Made by a program: the position numbers and the translations under genes | Shown here: positions 46,985 to 54,751 of the stretch, piece after piece | Position numbering within the stretch: position 1 is the stretch's first letter | How the letters are laid out: each line of letters begins with the position of its first letter | Notes under the pieces: generated by a model | Told to the model about the DNA's origin: nothing | The model's database searches: none | The model's input: the letters and a program-made list of their open reading frames with translations, nothing else | Assembly: GCA_043392685.1 (NCBI GenBank) | Contig: JBHZGM010000005.1 | Source: Metapseudomonas sp043392685 | GTDB taxonomy: Bacteria > Pseudomonadota > Gammaproteobacteria > Pseudomonadales > Pseudomonadaceae | Reading direction: 5' to 3' (one strand) | Length of the DNA: 64,000 nt

Positions 46985-47833
46985 ATGGATGAAACAACCA
47001 TCGTCAATGTGGGTACGGAGAAGGTCAGCGCGTTTATGACTACGGTCATGCAGTACGCCACCACCTTCGGCGTCAAGATTCTCGCGGCCATCGCCTTCTG
47101 GGTGGTCGGCCGCTGGCTCATCGGCTTTGCGGTCGGACTGGTCCAGCGTTCGCTGGAACGGCAGAAGGTCGACCCGACGGTACTGCGCTATGTCGGGTCC
47201 TTCATCACCGTCACCCTGAACATCCTCCTGGTGGTGGGCATCCTCGGCTATTTCGGCATCCAGACTACCAGCCTCGCGGCGCTGATCGCGGCAGTCGGCC
47301 TGGCCATCGGCATGGCCTGGTCGGGCCTGCTGGCCAACCTGGCGGCGGGCGGCTTCATCATCGTCCTGCGGCCGTTCAAGGTGGGGGACTTCATCAGCGC
47401 CGGCGGCGTGACCGGCACCGTGAAGGAAATCGGCCTGTTCGCCACCGCCATCAACACCCCGGACAACGTGATGACCCTGGTGGGCAACAACAAGATCTTC
47501 AGCGACAACATCCAGAACTTCAGCCACAACGACTTCCGCCGCGTAGAACTGAAGGCCCAGCTCTCCGGCGCGGCTGATTGGCAGGCTGCCGCGGCACTGC
47601 TCAAGGAGCGCATCGCCGCCATCCCCAATGTGCTGAGCGAGCCGCCGGTGGACGTGGAAATCCTCGAGTTCAACCTGGTGGGACCGGTGCTGGCGGTGCG
47701 GCCCTATTGCCACAACGACCAGTACTGGCAGGTGTATTTCGATACCAATCGGGTGATCAAGGAAGCGCTGGGTACCGACTTCCCCGCGCCCATGCCGGCG
47801 CAGACCATCATCGTGCAGCAGCCGCAGGGGTGA
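46985..47833 (+). CDS. mscS: Small-conductance mechanosensitive channel (MscS family)
   Basis: Inner-membrane tension-gated channel protecting from osmotic downshock. The 282-residue protein has three membrane helices (about 23-45, 70-90, 95-120). The pore helix shows the Gly/Ala pattern GLAIGMAWSGLLANLAAGGFIIV, and the beta domain follows (FKVGDFIS and NFSHNDFRRVEL). Size and layout are those of E. coli MscS. AAGGTG lies about 9 bases before the ATG. Confidence 0.94.
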   Translation: MDETTIVNVGTEKVSAFMTTVMQYATTFGVKILAAIAFWVVGRWLIGFAVGLVQRSLERQKVDPTVLRYVGSFITVTLNILLVVGILGYFGIQTTSLAALIAAVGLAIGMAWSGLLANLAAGGFIIVLRPFKVGDFISAGGVTGTVKEIGLFATAINTPDNVMTLVGNNKIFSDNIQNFSHNDFRRVELKAQLSGAADWQAAAALLKERIAAIPNVLSEPPVDVEILEFNLVGPVLAVRPYCHNDQYWQVYFDTNRVIKEALGTDFPAPMPAQTIIVQQPQG

Positions 47834-47858
47834 TCATGGGCAGTCCTTTGGCCTGCTT

Positions 47859-47883
47859 TCGCGAATGAAATCGCCCCCACAGG
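47859..47883. repeat. Single REP-like half element
   Basis: TTCGCGAATGAAATCGCCCCCACAGG resembles one arm of the REP pair at 61058-61156 (GATTGAAATCGCCCCCACAG). No second arm is present. It lies between convergent mscS and the acetyltransferase gene. Confidence 0.5.
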
Positions 47884-47948
47884 TCACACCGCCCCGTCTC
47901 CCGTCAGGGAGGGGGTAATCAGCAGGCTGTACGGAGAAGGCCTTCGGA

Positions 47949-48395
47949 TCAGGCCAAGCGCAGATGCAGGATGGGGAATGGCTTGCCCGAGCCATCCACG
48001 GGCGAGCGCCCATGCCGGACGAACCCCAGGCGCAGGTAGAACCCCAGCGCCTGCGGGTTCTGCTCGTTCACATCCACGAATCGCGCGCCCTGGGCCAGGG
48101 CGTGCTCCATCAGGGCGCGGCCGATGCCCCGGCCATGCTGTGCCGGGTCGACGAAGAGCATTTCCACCCTGTCCTCGACCGTACCGATGAAGCCGGCGAT
48201 CCGGCCGTCGGCACCCCGCAGGCAGGCCAGGCGCACCGAGTCCAGGTAGGCATCGCGCACCAGGGGCCTGAAGAACTGGATGTCATCCTCGCTGAGGAAA
48301 TGGTGCGTGGCGCGCACGGCGTCTTCCCAGACGTCGGCCAGGCGCTGGCGATCGGCGGGGGAGAGGGTGGTCAGGGTTTCGATTGCAGGGAGCAT
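47949..48395 (-). CDS. GNAT family N-acetyltransferase
   Basis: A 148-residue single-domain acetyltransferase. The acetyl-CoA motif A reads VEMLFVDPAQHGRGIGRALMEHAL (loop QHGRGIG), followed by DVNEQNPQALGFYLRLGFVRHG (motif B). The N-terminal THHFLSEDDI is typical of small-molecule GNATs of the YjaB/PanZ-like kind; the substrate is unknown. The start ATG at 48395 lies 5 bases after the stop of the DUF393 gene; the longer frame upstream is that gene's shadow. Probably co-transcribed with it. Confidence 0.88.
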   Translation of the reverse strand: MLPAIETLTTLSPADRQRLADVWEDAVRATHHFLSEDDIQFFRPLVRDAYLDSVRLACLRGADGRIAGFIGTVEDRVEMLFVDPAQHGRGIGRALMEHALAQGARFVDVNEQNPQALGFYLRLGFVRHGRSPVDGSGKPFPILHLRLA

Positions 48396-48400
48396 CCATG

Positions 48401-48772
48401 TCACCAGTGGTGTGTAGCCCTGTTCCAGCGATAGAGCACGCGGGCGAAGGCCTTGTAGGCGAGTTGGGCGAGGCCGTGGATCAGCGGCAGGGAGAACAGC
48501 CGGGCTTTCCAGCGCTCCCGTGGCGAATGGCGCCAGAGCACGATGAAGGCATCCACCCCCATGCGCTTGATGCCCTGTTCGTCCACCAGGTGCAGGCGCT
48601 CGCGGACGTATTCCAGGTTTTCGCCGATTTCCTCCACCGCGCGGTTGTCCTGGTGGATATCGGTCCACTCCACCTGGCAGGCGGTGGTCCTGCCTTTCTG
48701 GCCTTCGATACCGGCTTTGCACACCGGGCAGGCGCTGTTGTAGTAGACCTTGATCCGCTCGTCGTCCGCCAT
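48401..48772 (-). CDS. DUF393 (DCC family) thiol-disulfide oxidoreductase-like protein
   Basis: A 123-residue protein whose N-terminus YYNSACPVCKAGIEGQKG carries the CxxC of the DCC family, where relatives usually have DGxCPLC. WTDIHQD and YVRERLHLVDEQG are the other conserved parts. It is predicted cytosolic and thioredoxin-like; no partner is known. ATG 48772 has AGGAG 7 bases upstream, which decides the start. It lies between the LOG gene (59 bases upstream) and the GNAT gene (5 bases downstream). Confidence 0.88.
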   Translation of the reverse strand: MADDERIKVYYNSACPVCKAGIEGQKGRTTACQVEWTDIHQDNRAVEEIGENLEYVRERLHLVDEQGIKRMGVDAFIVLWRHSPRERWKARLFSLPLIHGLAQLAYKAFARVLYRWNRATHHW

Positions 48773-48831
48773 CGATCGCTCCTGGCCCCGCGGGTTCGTC
48801 CCGGACAGTGTACGACCGGGACGGGCAAGGG

Positions 48832-49419
48832 TCAGTGCGGCTTGCGGTCGACCCACTTGGGCGCGCTGGACGGACGCCAGGCTTCCAGGCGGTCCAGCAG
48901 GATTTCCGGGTGGCCGCCGACCTGCAGCATGCCGCGGTGCTGGTCGCGGACGAAGCGCTCTTCCACCAGGTGGTCGAGGAAGTCGGTGAGCTTGTCGTAG
49001 AAGCTATTCACTTCCAGCAGGCCCAGCGGCTTGCTGTGGTAGCCGAGCTGGCCCCAGGTCCAGACTTCGAACAGTTCTTCCAAAGTGCCCAGGCCGCCGG
49101 GCAGGGCGATGAAGGCGTCGGACAGCTCGGCCATGCGGGCCTTGCGCGCGTGCATGCCGTCAACCACTTCCAGGCGGGTCAGGCCCTTGTGGCCGATTTC
49201 GGCGTCCATCAGGCTTTGCGGAATCACCCCGATGACCTCGCCACCGGCGGCCAGCGCCGCGTCGGCGACGGTGCCCATCAGGCCCACCGCGCCACCGCCG
49301 TAGACCAGGGTGATACCGCGCTCGGCCAGGGTGTGGCCCAGGAGGGCGGCTGCCTCACGGTAGATCGGCTTGGCGCCGGGGCTGGCACCGCAGAACACGC
49401 AGACGGAACGCAAGGACAT
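48832..49419 (-). CDS. LOG family protein (cytokinin riboside 5'-monophosphate phosphoribohydrolase-like)
   Basis: A 195-residue Rossmann-fold protein of the LOG/'lysine decarboxylase-like' family. The signature PGGLGTLEELFEVWTW (PGGxGTxxE) and the N-terminal VCVFCGASPG are intact. Characterised members hydrolyse nucleoside monophosphates at the N-glycosidic bond; lysine decarboxylase activity is a historic misannotation. Start ATG at 49419 behind AGGAGT. Confidence 0.93.
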   Translation of the reverse strand: MSLRSVCVFCGASPGAKPIYREAAALLGHTLAERGITLVYGGGAVGLMGTVADAALAAGGEVIGVIPQSLMDAEIGHKGLTRLEVVDGMHARKARMAELSDAFIALPGGLGTLEELFEVWTWGQLGYHSKPLGLLEVNSFYDKLTDFLDHLVEERFVRDQHRGMLQVGGHPEILLDRLEAWRPSSAPKWVDRKPH

Positions 49420-49516
49420 GGGGGACTCCTGGTGCGAAAAAAGCGCGAAAGAGTACCGGCTTCGTCTTCGGGCTCCAAGCTGTTCGAGTAGTCAGCTTCC
49501 GAACGGTAGGGCGCGA

Positions 49517-49582
49517 TTATTCGGTAAAGGTGCCGCAAGCCCCGGCGGCATAGGCGGCGAGCAGGCTTTGCAGGAAGGTCAT
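49517..49582 (-). CDS. Possible 21-residue small protein upstream of the LOG gene
   Basis: ATG (49582-49580) preceded by GAGGAA at about 8-base spacing opens a frame for MTFLQSLLAAYAAGACGTFTE, ending in TAA at 49519-49517. It is short, hydrophobic in the middle and has one Cys. The good ribosome site and GC-rich third positions favour a real small protein, but I do not recognise it. It could also be a leader peptide for the LOG gene 97 bases further on. Confidence 0.35.
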   Translation of the reverse strand: MTFLQSLLAAYAAGACGTFTE

Positions 49583-49858
49583 GGTGCATTTCCTCGTGGA
49601 TGGATGACGCCATGCTAGGTGCCGCGCCAGCCGCCCGCCCGTAGTTTGTTTCGATGGGGCCGATAGGTCAGGTGAGCTTCATCAGCTCCGCTGCCATACC
49701 CGCCAGGGTGGCCTGGACGCCGCGTCGGGTGCGGCATTGAACAGGAACCGGCCTGTTTTCAGGGTTGCGGCCTGTTGTCGCAGGTCATGGGAACTCCCTG
49801 GCCAATAGGGCAGTCTCCCTTCTGGGGCATTTCTGCCCTTACTGCCAAGGAGACTCCC
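49583..49858. other. Intergenic region upstream of azurin
   Basis: The stretch between the small frame and azu holds no other coding sequence I can support. A poor match to an ANR/FNR box (TTGTC, four bases, GTCAT, around 49773-49786) is seen, where azu of P. aeruginosa has a true one. AAGGAGA lies 6 bases before the azu ATG. Confidence 0.4.
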
Positions 49859-50308
49859 ATGATTCGCAAGCTCGTCGTTGCATCCGTGCTGGCCCTGGCC
49901 AGTGCACCTCTGCTGGCTGCTGAATGTACCGTGGATGTGCAGGCCACCGATCAGATGACTTTCGATACCAAAGAGATCAAGGTCAGCAAGAGCTGCAAGA
50001 CCTTCACCGTGAACCTCAAGCACGTCGGCGCGCTGGCCAAGAACGTGATGGGCCACAACTGGGTACTGAGCAAGACCGCCGATGCCCAGGCCATCGCCAC
50101 CGAAGGCATGACCGCCGGCCTCGACAAGGATTACCTGAAGGCCGACGACGCCCGCATCATCGCCCACACCAAGATGATCGGCGGCGGCGAGAGCGACAGC
50201 GTGACCTTCGATGTGGCCAAGCTGGCCGCCGGTGAGAGCTACGAGTTCTTCTGCTCCTTCCCCGGCCATATATCGATGATGAAGGGCACCCTGGCCCTGG
50301 TCGACTGA
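49859..50308 (+). CDS. azu: Azurin
   Basis: Periplasmic blue copper electron carrier. The 149-residue precursor has a signal peptide of 20 residues (cut before AECTVDVQ). In mature numbering all copper ligands are conserved at the classical positions: His46 (GHNW), Cys112 (FFCSFPGH), His117 and Met121. The disulfide Cys3-Cys26 is also present. Mature length is 129, normal. Start ATG at 49859 with AAGGAGA. A strong terminator follows. It might accept electrons from periplasmic cytochromes. Confidence 0.97.
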   Translation: MIRKLVVASVLALASAPLLAAECTVDVQATDQMTFDTKEIKVSKSCKTFTVNLKHVGALAKNVMGHNWVLSKTADAQAIATEGMTAGLDKDYLKADDARIIAHTKMIGGGESDSVTFDVAKLAAGESYEFFCSFPGHISMMKGTLALVD

Positions 50309-50326
50309 CCTCCGGGGATCACGAAG

Positions 50327-50356
50327 AGGCCGCTCGATTGAGCGGCCTTTTTGTTT
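50327..50356 (+). terminator. Rho-independent terminator after azu
   Basis: AGGCCGCTC (50327-50335), GATT, GAGCGGCCT (50340-50348), TTTTGTTT tail. Confidence 0.9.
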
Positions 50357-50363
50357 GCAAGGT

Positions 50364-50452
50364 TGTGGGAGCGAATTCATTCGCGATAAGCCGTGAAACA
50401 GCCTGGGACCACAGGCCGCTAGCGGCCCTTCGCGAATGAATTCGCTCCTACA
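50364..50452. repeat. REP pair
   Basis: TGTGGGAGCGAATTCATTCG from 50364 and the inverted arm CGAATGAATTCGCTCCTACA ending at 50452 enclose about 45 bases. The right arm covers the TAG stop of the DUF1338 gene (50448-50450), so the element touches coding sequence by a few bases. Confidence 0.85.
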
Positions 50453-51473
50453 GGCGTTCACCGGCGGTCATCTTGAAGATGCCCTGGGCATTGCTGCTGT
50501 CGAAGTTCAGGTCAAGGCGCGCGTTGTCGGGGTCGATCTCGCGCTGGATGAACTCGACGAAAGAGCCGGGCGTCTCGCGTTGCACGGCGCGGCCTTCGGC
50601 ATCGACGAAGGCGCGCTGCACCTGCACCGCGCGGTACGCGGTTTGCAGCACCCGGCCGGAGGCGGAAACCTCGATGCTGGCCTTCATCGGCCGGCCCTTG
50701 GCGTTCTGCTCGTCCACCACCGCCTGCAGGTCGGCGACCCGGTCGGTGAGGTGGTTGAACATGTTGCCCTCGGTGGAAATCCAGGCCATTTCCACGCTTT
50801 CCTCGCGCAGCAGTTCGTAGTCCTGCTCGTTCACTACGCCGTGCTGGCGGTCGAAGGCGCGGTAGAGCGCCGGCAGCAGGTGCCGGGCTTCGGCGAAGCT
50901 GCACTGGCGCTGGTGCCAGAGGGTGGCGAGGATGGCCTTGTGGCTGGCGTCCAGCGGGTCGCGGCTGTCGCCCACCACGCGGCTCACGGCCAGCTGGAAG
51001 CTTTCGCTGAACCGGCCCGGATGCAGTTCCGAAACGAAGAACTGGGCGATGTCCTCGGGAAGGTCCATGTGCCGGTAGGCGTAGCCGGTCATCTTCAACC
51101 GGGTCAGCGGATAGGTACGCACGTCGGCGAAGCCCAGGGGTTCCAGCAGGCGGGCGAAGGCCTGGCGGCCACGGGGCAGGGCGCCGTTGTCCGGCCAGTC
51201 GACGGTGCGGATCGCGCCGTGGTCGAACACCACCTGGCGGCCCTTGGCGAGTTGTTCTTCCACGTAGGTACGGCCGATGGGCACCGCCTCCACCAGTTTG
51301 TGGAACAGGCAGAGGTTCAGCGCCTCGGCCAGCCAGGCACGATGTACGGTGGTTTCACTGAAGGGGAATGCGGACAGGCCTGCAGGGACTTCCACGTGGG
51401 CTTCGACCCAGCGGGCGGAGGATTCGCCAATCACGGCGGCGATCAGGGCAAACAGGCGTTCGTTGGTGGACAT
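50448..51473 (-). CDS. DUF1338 protein, candidate 2-oxoadipate dioxygenase/decarboxylase (HglS family)
   Basis: A 341-residue cytosolic protein of the DUF1338 family, whose P. putida member HglS turns 2-oxoadipate into 2-hydroxyglutarate in lysine catabolism using Fe(II) and O2. Family features: FDHGAIRTVDW (metal His), NHLTDRVADLQAVVD and a C-terminal EFIQREIDPDNARLDLNF. It is clearly shorter than HglS/YdcJ as I recall (about 450 residues), so it may be a distinct subgroup. Its neighbours, a LysR gene and an antiquitin-type dehydrogenase, match the P. putida lysine cluster and support the role by context. The start ATG at 51473 was chosen over a frame extension with no ribosome site. Confidence 0.75.
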   Translation of the reverse strand: MSTNERLFALIAAVIGESSARWVEAHVEVPAGLSAFPFSETTVHRAWLAEALNLCLFHKLVEAVPIGRTYVEEQLAKGRQVVFDHGAIRTVDWPDNGALPRGRQAFARLLEPLGFADVRTYPLTRLKMTGYAYRHMDLPEDIAQFFVSELHPGRFSESFQLAVSRVVGDSRDPLDASHKAILATLWHQRQCSFAEARHLLPALYRAFDRQHGVVNEQDYELLREESVEMAWISTEGNMFNHLTDRVADLQAVVDEQNAKGRPMKASIEVSASGRVLQTAYRAVQVQRAFVDAEGRAVQRETPGSFVEFIQREIDPDNARLDLNFDSSNAQGIFKMTAGERL

Positions 51474-51596
51474 GGAACGATTCCGGGCTGAAGTAAAAGG
51501 TGAACGTATCCAAGCAGCCTGGCGACGGCGGGGCAAACGAAAAAATCCGGCGGTTTCATTCCGTTTTTTCCTGAAATACGAGGGGCCAGGATTCCT

Positions 51597-51663
51597 TGTG
51601 CGAATTCATTCGCGATGCGGACCAACGAGCCGCTCCGCGGCCTTTCGCGAATGAATTCGCACA
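51597..51663. repeat. REP pair
   Basis: TGTGCGAATTCATTCGCGA (51597-51615) and its perfect complement TCGCGAATGAATTCGCACA (51645-51663) lie between the LysR and DUF1338 genes. The spacer carries a small GCCGC/GCGGC hairpin. Confidence 0.85.
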
Positions 51664-51690
51664 CAGAAAAAACAGTCCTCTGTGCTCCTG

Positions 51691-52590
51691 TTACAGCGTC
51701 TCACGGTCCAACTGCTCAAGCATCCAGCGCACGAAATCCTTCACCTTCGGCACTTCCGCGGCGTGCTCGGGGTAGGCCAGGTAATAGGCGTTGCGGCTGG
51801 GCAGAGGGTGGTCCCAGGGGATCACCAGCTTGCCTTCTTGCAGTTCCTCTTCCACCAGGAAACGCGGCAGCAGGGCGACACCGCAGCCGGCCTGGGCGGC
51901 GCGGATGCACATGTAGGAGGTGTCAAAGCGCGGTCCGTGGTAGCTGTGCTCGGTGTGCCGGTCCTGGCTCTGGAACCACTCGTGCCAGGCCTCGGGGCGG
52001 GTGGCGCTCTGCAGTAGCACCAGGTCGGCGAGCTGGGTCGGTTCGGTGAAGGGCTTCTCGGGCATCACGCCGGGCGCGCAGACCGGCACCATTTCCTCGC
52101 TGAACAGGCGGATGCACTCGGCGCCGGGCAGGGCGCCATGGCCGAAATAGAAGGCCACATCGCTGCGGCCCTGGACCAGGGCGTTCGGCTCCAGCTCATT
52201 GCGCAGATCCAGGTGGACGTTCGGATGGCGCAGGCGCCAGCCCTTCAGCCGCGGGATCAGCCAGCGCGCGCCGAAGGTTGGCGGCGTGGCTACCCGCAGC
52301 ACATCGGTATCGCCGCCGTAGGACAGCATGTAGTGGGTGGACATCTCCACCTGGGTGAGGATCTTGCGCACCTCGGTCAGGTACAGCGAACCGGCCGGTG
52401 TCAGTTGCAGGCGTCGGCGCACACGGCGGAACAGCAGGTGCTGGAGCAGCTCTTCCAGCTGCGCCACCTGTTTGCTCACCGCGCTCTGGGTCAGGCTCAG
52501 CTCCTCGGATGCACGGGTGAAACTGAGGTGCCGCGCCACTGCCTCGAAGCATTGCAGGGCGGTGATCGAGGGCATGTGGCGTTTGAGCAT
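51691..52590 (-). CDS. LysR family transcriptional regulator
   Basis: A 299-residue regulator. The N-terminal winged helix-turn-helix reads ITALQCFEAVARHLSFTRASEELSLTQSAVSKQVAQLE (helix-turn-helix core SFTRASEELSLTQSAVS). The effector domain begins near residue 95 (VLRVATPPTFGARWLIPRL) and resembles GcvA/AmpR-type members. It is divergent from the dehydrogenase gene with 204 bases between starts, the usual setting for a LysR activator of the neighbour. PAO1 PA4914 (AmaR) and P. putida PP_5259 are likely relatives by position (from memory). Confidence 0.9.
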   Translation of the reverse strand: MLKRHMPSITALQCFEAVARHLSFTRASEELSLTQSAVSKQVAQLEELLQHLLFRRVRRRLQLTPAGSLYLTEVRKILTQVEMSTHYMLSYGGDTDVLRVATPPTFGARWLIPRLKGWRLRHPNVHLDLRNELEPNALVQGRSDVAFYFGHGALPGAECIRLFSEEMVPVCAPGVMPEKPFTEPTQLADLVLLQSATRPEAWHEWFQSQDRHTEHSYHGPRFDTSYMCIRAAQAGCGVALLPRFLVEEELQEGKLVIPWDHPLPSRNAYYLAYPEHAAEVPKVKDFVRWMLEQLDRETL

Positions 52591-52710
52591 AGGGATTTCT
52601 CGTGACGGGATGGATCATGAATTAACGGAATGATATGTGTCGGAAAGGTCGTTTGTTGGCAAGCCCTTTTCGCAGCTATTACTGGTGTCATTCCCATCTG
52701 GCTCCCCACC

Positions 52711-52762
52711 TGTAGGAGCCAGCTTGCTGGCGAACGATTCGCGAGCGAGCTCGCTCCTGCAG
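52711..52762. repeat. REP pair in the lysR-dehydrogenase intergenic region
   Basis: TGTAGGAGCCAGCTTGCTGG (from 52711) and GCGAGCGAGCTCGCTCCTGC (to 52760) form an imperfect inverted pair about 30 bases before the dehydrogenase start, unusually close for a REP element. Confidence 0.75.
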
Positions 52763-52794
52763 AGGGCCATCAGTTCGTTGAAACAGGAGTTCCC

Positions 52795-54285
52795 ATGGTT
52801 GCTGCACTGCTTGACCGTCTTGGTGTCGATTCGTCCCTCTACCAGCAAGGCGATCACGCCGTTCATTCGCCCATCGACGGCAGCCGCATCGGCACCGTGC
52901 GCCTGGAAGGCCGCGCCGAAGTCGACGCGAAGATCGCCCGCGCCGCAGAGGCCTTCCAGGCCTGGCGCAAGGTGCCGGCGCCGCGCCGTGGCGAGCTGAT
53001 CCGCCAGTACGGCGAAATGCTGCGCCAGTACAAGGTCGAGCTGGGCGAACTGGTGTCCCGGGAGGCCGGCAAGATCACCCAGGAAGGCCTGGGCGAAGTG
53101 CAGGAAATGATCGACATCTGCGACTTCGCCGTCGGCCTGTCGCGCCAGCTCTACGGCCTGACCATCGCCTCCGAGCGTCCCGGCCACCACATGCGCGAGA
53201 CCTGGCACCCGCTGGGCGTGGTCGGCGTTATCAGCGCCTTCAACTTCCCGGTCGCCGTCTGGTCCTGGAACGCCGCGCTGGCGCTGGTCTGCGGCAACCC
53301 GGTGGTGTGGAAGCCGTCGGAAAAGACCCCGCTCACCGCGCTGGCCTGCCAGGCGCTATTCGAGCGTGTGGCGAAGAATTTCAGCGACGCACCGGCGCAC
53401 CTCTGCCAGGTGGTGATCGGCGCCCGCGATGCCGGCGAAGCCCTGGTGGACGATCCGCGGGTGGCCCTGGTCAGCGCCACCGGCAGCACCCGCATGGGCC
53501 GCGAAGTGGCGCCCCGCGTGGCGGCCCGTTTCGCCCGCAGCGTGCTGGAACTGGGCGGCAACAACGCCATGATCCTCGCCCCCAGCGCCGACCTCGACCT
53601 GGCGGTGCGCGCGATTCTCTTCAGCGCCGTCGGCACCGCTGGCCAGCGCTGCACCACCCTGCGCCGGCTAATCGCCCACGAATCGGTAAAGGCCGAGATC
53701 GTCGAGCGCCTGAAGGCCGCCTATTCCCGGGTACGCATCGGCCATCCGCTGGAAGGCAACCTGATCGGCCCGCTGATCGACAAGCAGAGCTTCGACGGCA
53801 TGCAGCGCGCGCTGGAGCAGGCGCGCGCCGAAGGGGGTAAGGTCTTCGGCGGTGAACGCCAGCTCGAAGAGCAGTTCCCGAACGCCTACTACGCGTCTCC
53901 GGCCATCGTCGAAATGCCGGGCCAGAGCGCGGTGGTGTGCCACGAGACCTTCGCCCCGATTCTCTACGTGATCGGCTACAGCGACTTCGAGGACGCCATC
54001 GCCCTCAACAACGCCGTGCCCCAGGGCCTGTCGTCCTGCGTGTTCACCACCGATGTGCGCGAAGCCGAGCTGTTCCAGTCGGCGGTGGGCAGCGACTGCG
54101 GCATCGCCAACGTCAACATCGGCCCGAGCGGCGCGGAAATCGGCGGCGCCTTCGGTGGCGAGAAGGAAACCGGCGGCGGCCGCGAATCCGGCTCGGACGC
54201 CTGGAAGGCCTACATGCGCCGCCAGACCAACACCGTGAACTACTCCCACGAACTGCCGCTGGCCCAGGGCATTACTTTCGACTGA
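52795..54285 (+). CDS. amaB: L-aminoadipate-semialdehyde / piperideine-6-carboxylate dehydrogenase (ALDH7 family)
   Basis: Oxidises 2-aminoadipate 6-semialdehyde to 2-aminoadipate in lysine breakdown. The 496-residue protein has the ALDH catalytic Cys286 in GQRCTTLRRL and Glu252 in LELGGNN. The family-7 (antiquitin) features VSATGSTRMGREV and GGAFGGEKETGGGRESGSD are present. ATG 52795 has ACAGGAG 5 bases upstream; the frame runs 55 codons further upstream through the REP element and is rejected. The gene is named after P. putida amaB; amaA is not in this window. Confidence 0.9.
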   Translation: MVAALLDRLGVDSSLYQQGDHAVHSPIDGSRIGTVRLEGRAEVDAKIARAAEAFQAWRKVPAPRRGELIRQYGEMLRQYKVELGELVSREAGKITQEGLGEVQEMIDICDFAVGLSRQLYGLTIASERPGHHMRETWHPLGVVGVISAFNFPVAVWSWNAALALVCGNPVVWKPSEKTPLTALACQALFERVAKNFSDAPAHLCQVVIGARDAGEALVDDPRVALVSATGSTRMGREVAPRVAARFARSVLELGGNNAMILAPSADLDLAVRAILFSAVGTAGQRCTTLRRLIAHESVKAEIVERLKAAYSRVRIGHPLEGNLIGPLIDKQSFDGMQRALEQARAEGGKVFGGERQLEEQFPNAYYASPAIVEMPGQSAVVCHETFAPILYVIGYSDFEDAIALNNAVPQGLSSCVFTTDVREAELFQSAVGSDCGIANVNIGPSGAEIGGAFGGEKETGGGRESGSDAWKAYMRRQTNTVNYSHELPLAQGITFD

Positions 54286-54693
54286 GCAGGTTCCGTCCCC
54301 CGGGGCTGCCGGCGATGACCCTACGCCAGGCAGGCCCCCGGGAGCATCTGAGGCCACAACCAGCGGAACGCCCCGGGTTGCCCTGGCAGCTCGGGCGCGT
54401 GACGCAGATAGCAAAAAAAGTTGCTGCACCGCTTTCGGGCAGTAGGAGTTTTCTTGCAGGATTGGAGGATCGGTAACAGTGCGAATTGGGAAGATTCGCG
54501 CACCAGCGATGTGCAAATAAGTATCGCGAGGCTATTGTTAGCGAGTCTGCTGGCACACTGATGTCGCGCAGCTTCCAGATACGCCTGAAAATTGATTGGC
54601 GTATTTTGTAAGTTGCTGATTTTGAAGAATAAAAATAAGAAATCTAGGAGGTGGGAAAAGCCTTTCAGGGCGCGGAGCAACTACAAGAATTAA
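54286..54693. other. Intergenic region upstream of the amino-acid transporter operon
   Basis: About 400 bases without a supported gene. It includes an AT-rich stretch (54580-54650) that is unusual for this genome and typical of activator or IHF binding regions. A partial NtrC-like site, TGCACC, GCTTT, CGGGCA, lies at 54425-54441 (second half 4 of 6). No RNA gene was recognised. Confidence 0.6.
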
Positions 54694-54709
54694 TGGCACG
54701 CCACTTGCT
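54694..54709 (+). promoter_or_regulatory. Sigma-54 (RpoN) promoter of the amino-acid transporter operon
   Basis: TGGCACG, CCAC, TTGCT matches the RpoN consensus. The GG (54695-54696) and GC (54707-54708) are exactly 10 bases apart. Transcription would start near 54720, about 30 bases before the ATG, with AGGAG at 54738-54742. Confidence 0.8.
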
Positions 54710-54751
54710 GAACATAAGCGCTAACCCTAAAAACCTCAGGAGCAAAACTCC

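Noticed and set aside
49773..49786. ANR/FNR box upstream of azu
   Set aside because: TTGTC-N4-GTCAT is too far from TTGAT-N4-ATCAA to claim a site.
52630..52794. N-terminal extension of the antiquitin-type dehydrogenase
   Set aside because: It would translate the REP pair, and the good Shine-Dalgarno sequence lies before the ATG at 52795.
54425..54441. NtrC enhancer site upstream of the transporter operon
   Set aside because: Only one half-site is perfect, the other matches 4 of 6, and it lies about 250 bases from the promoter. Kept as a remark and not as a feature.
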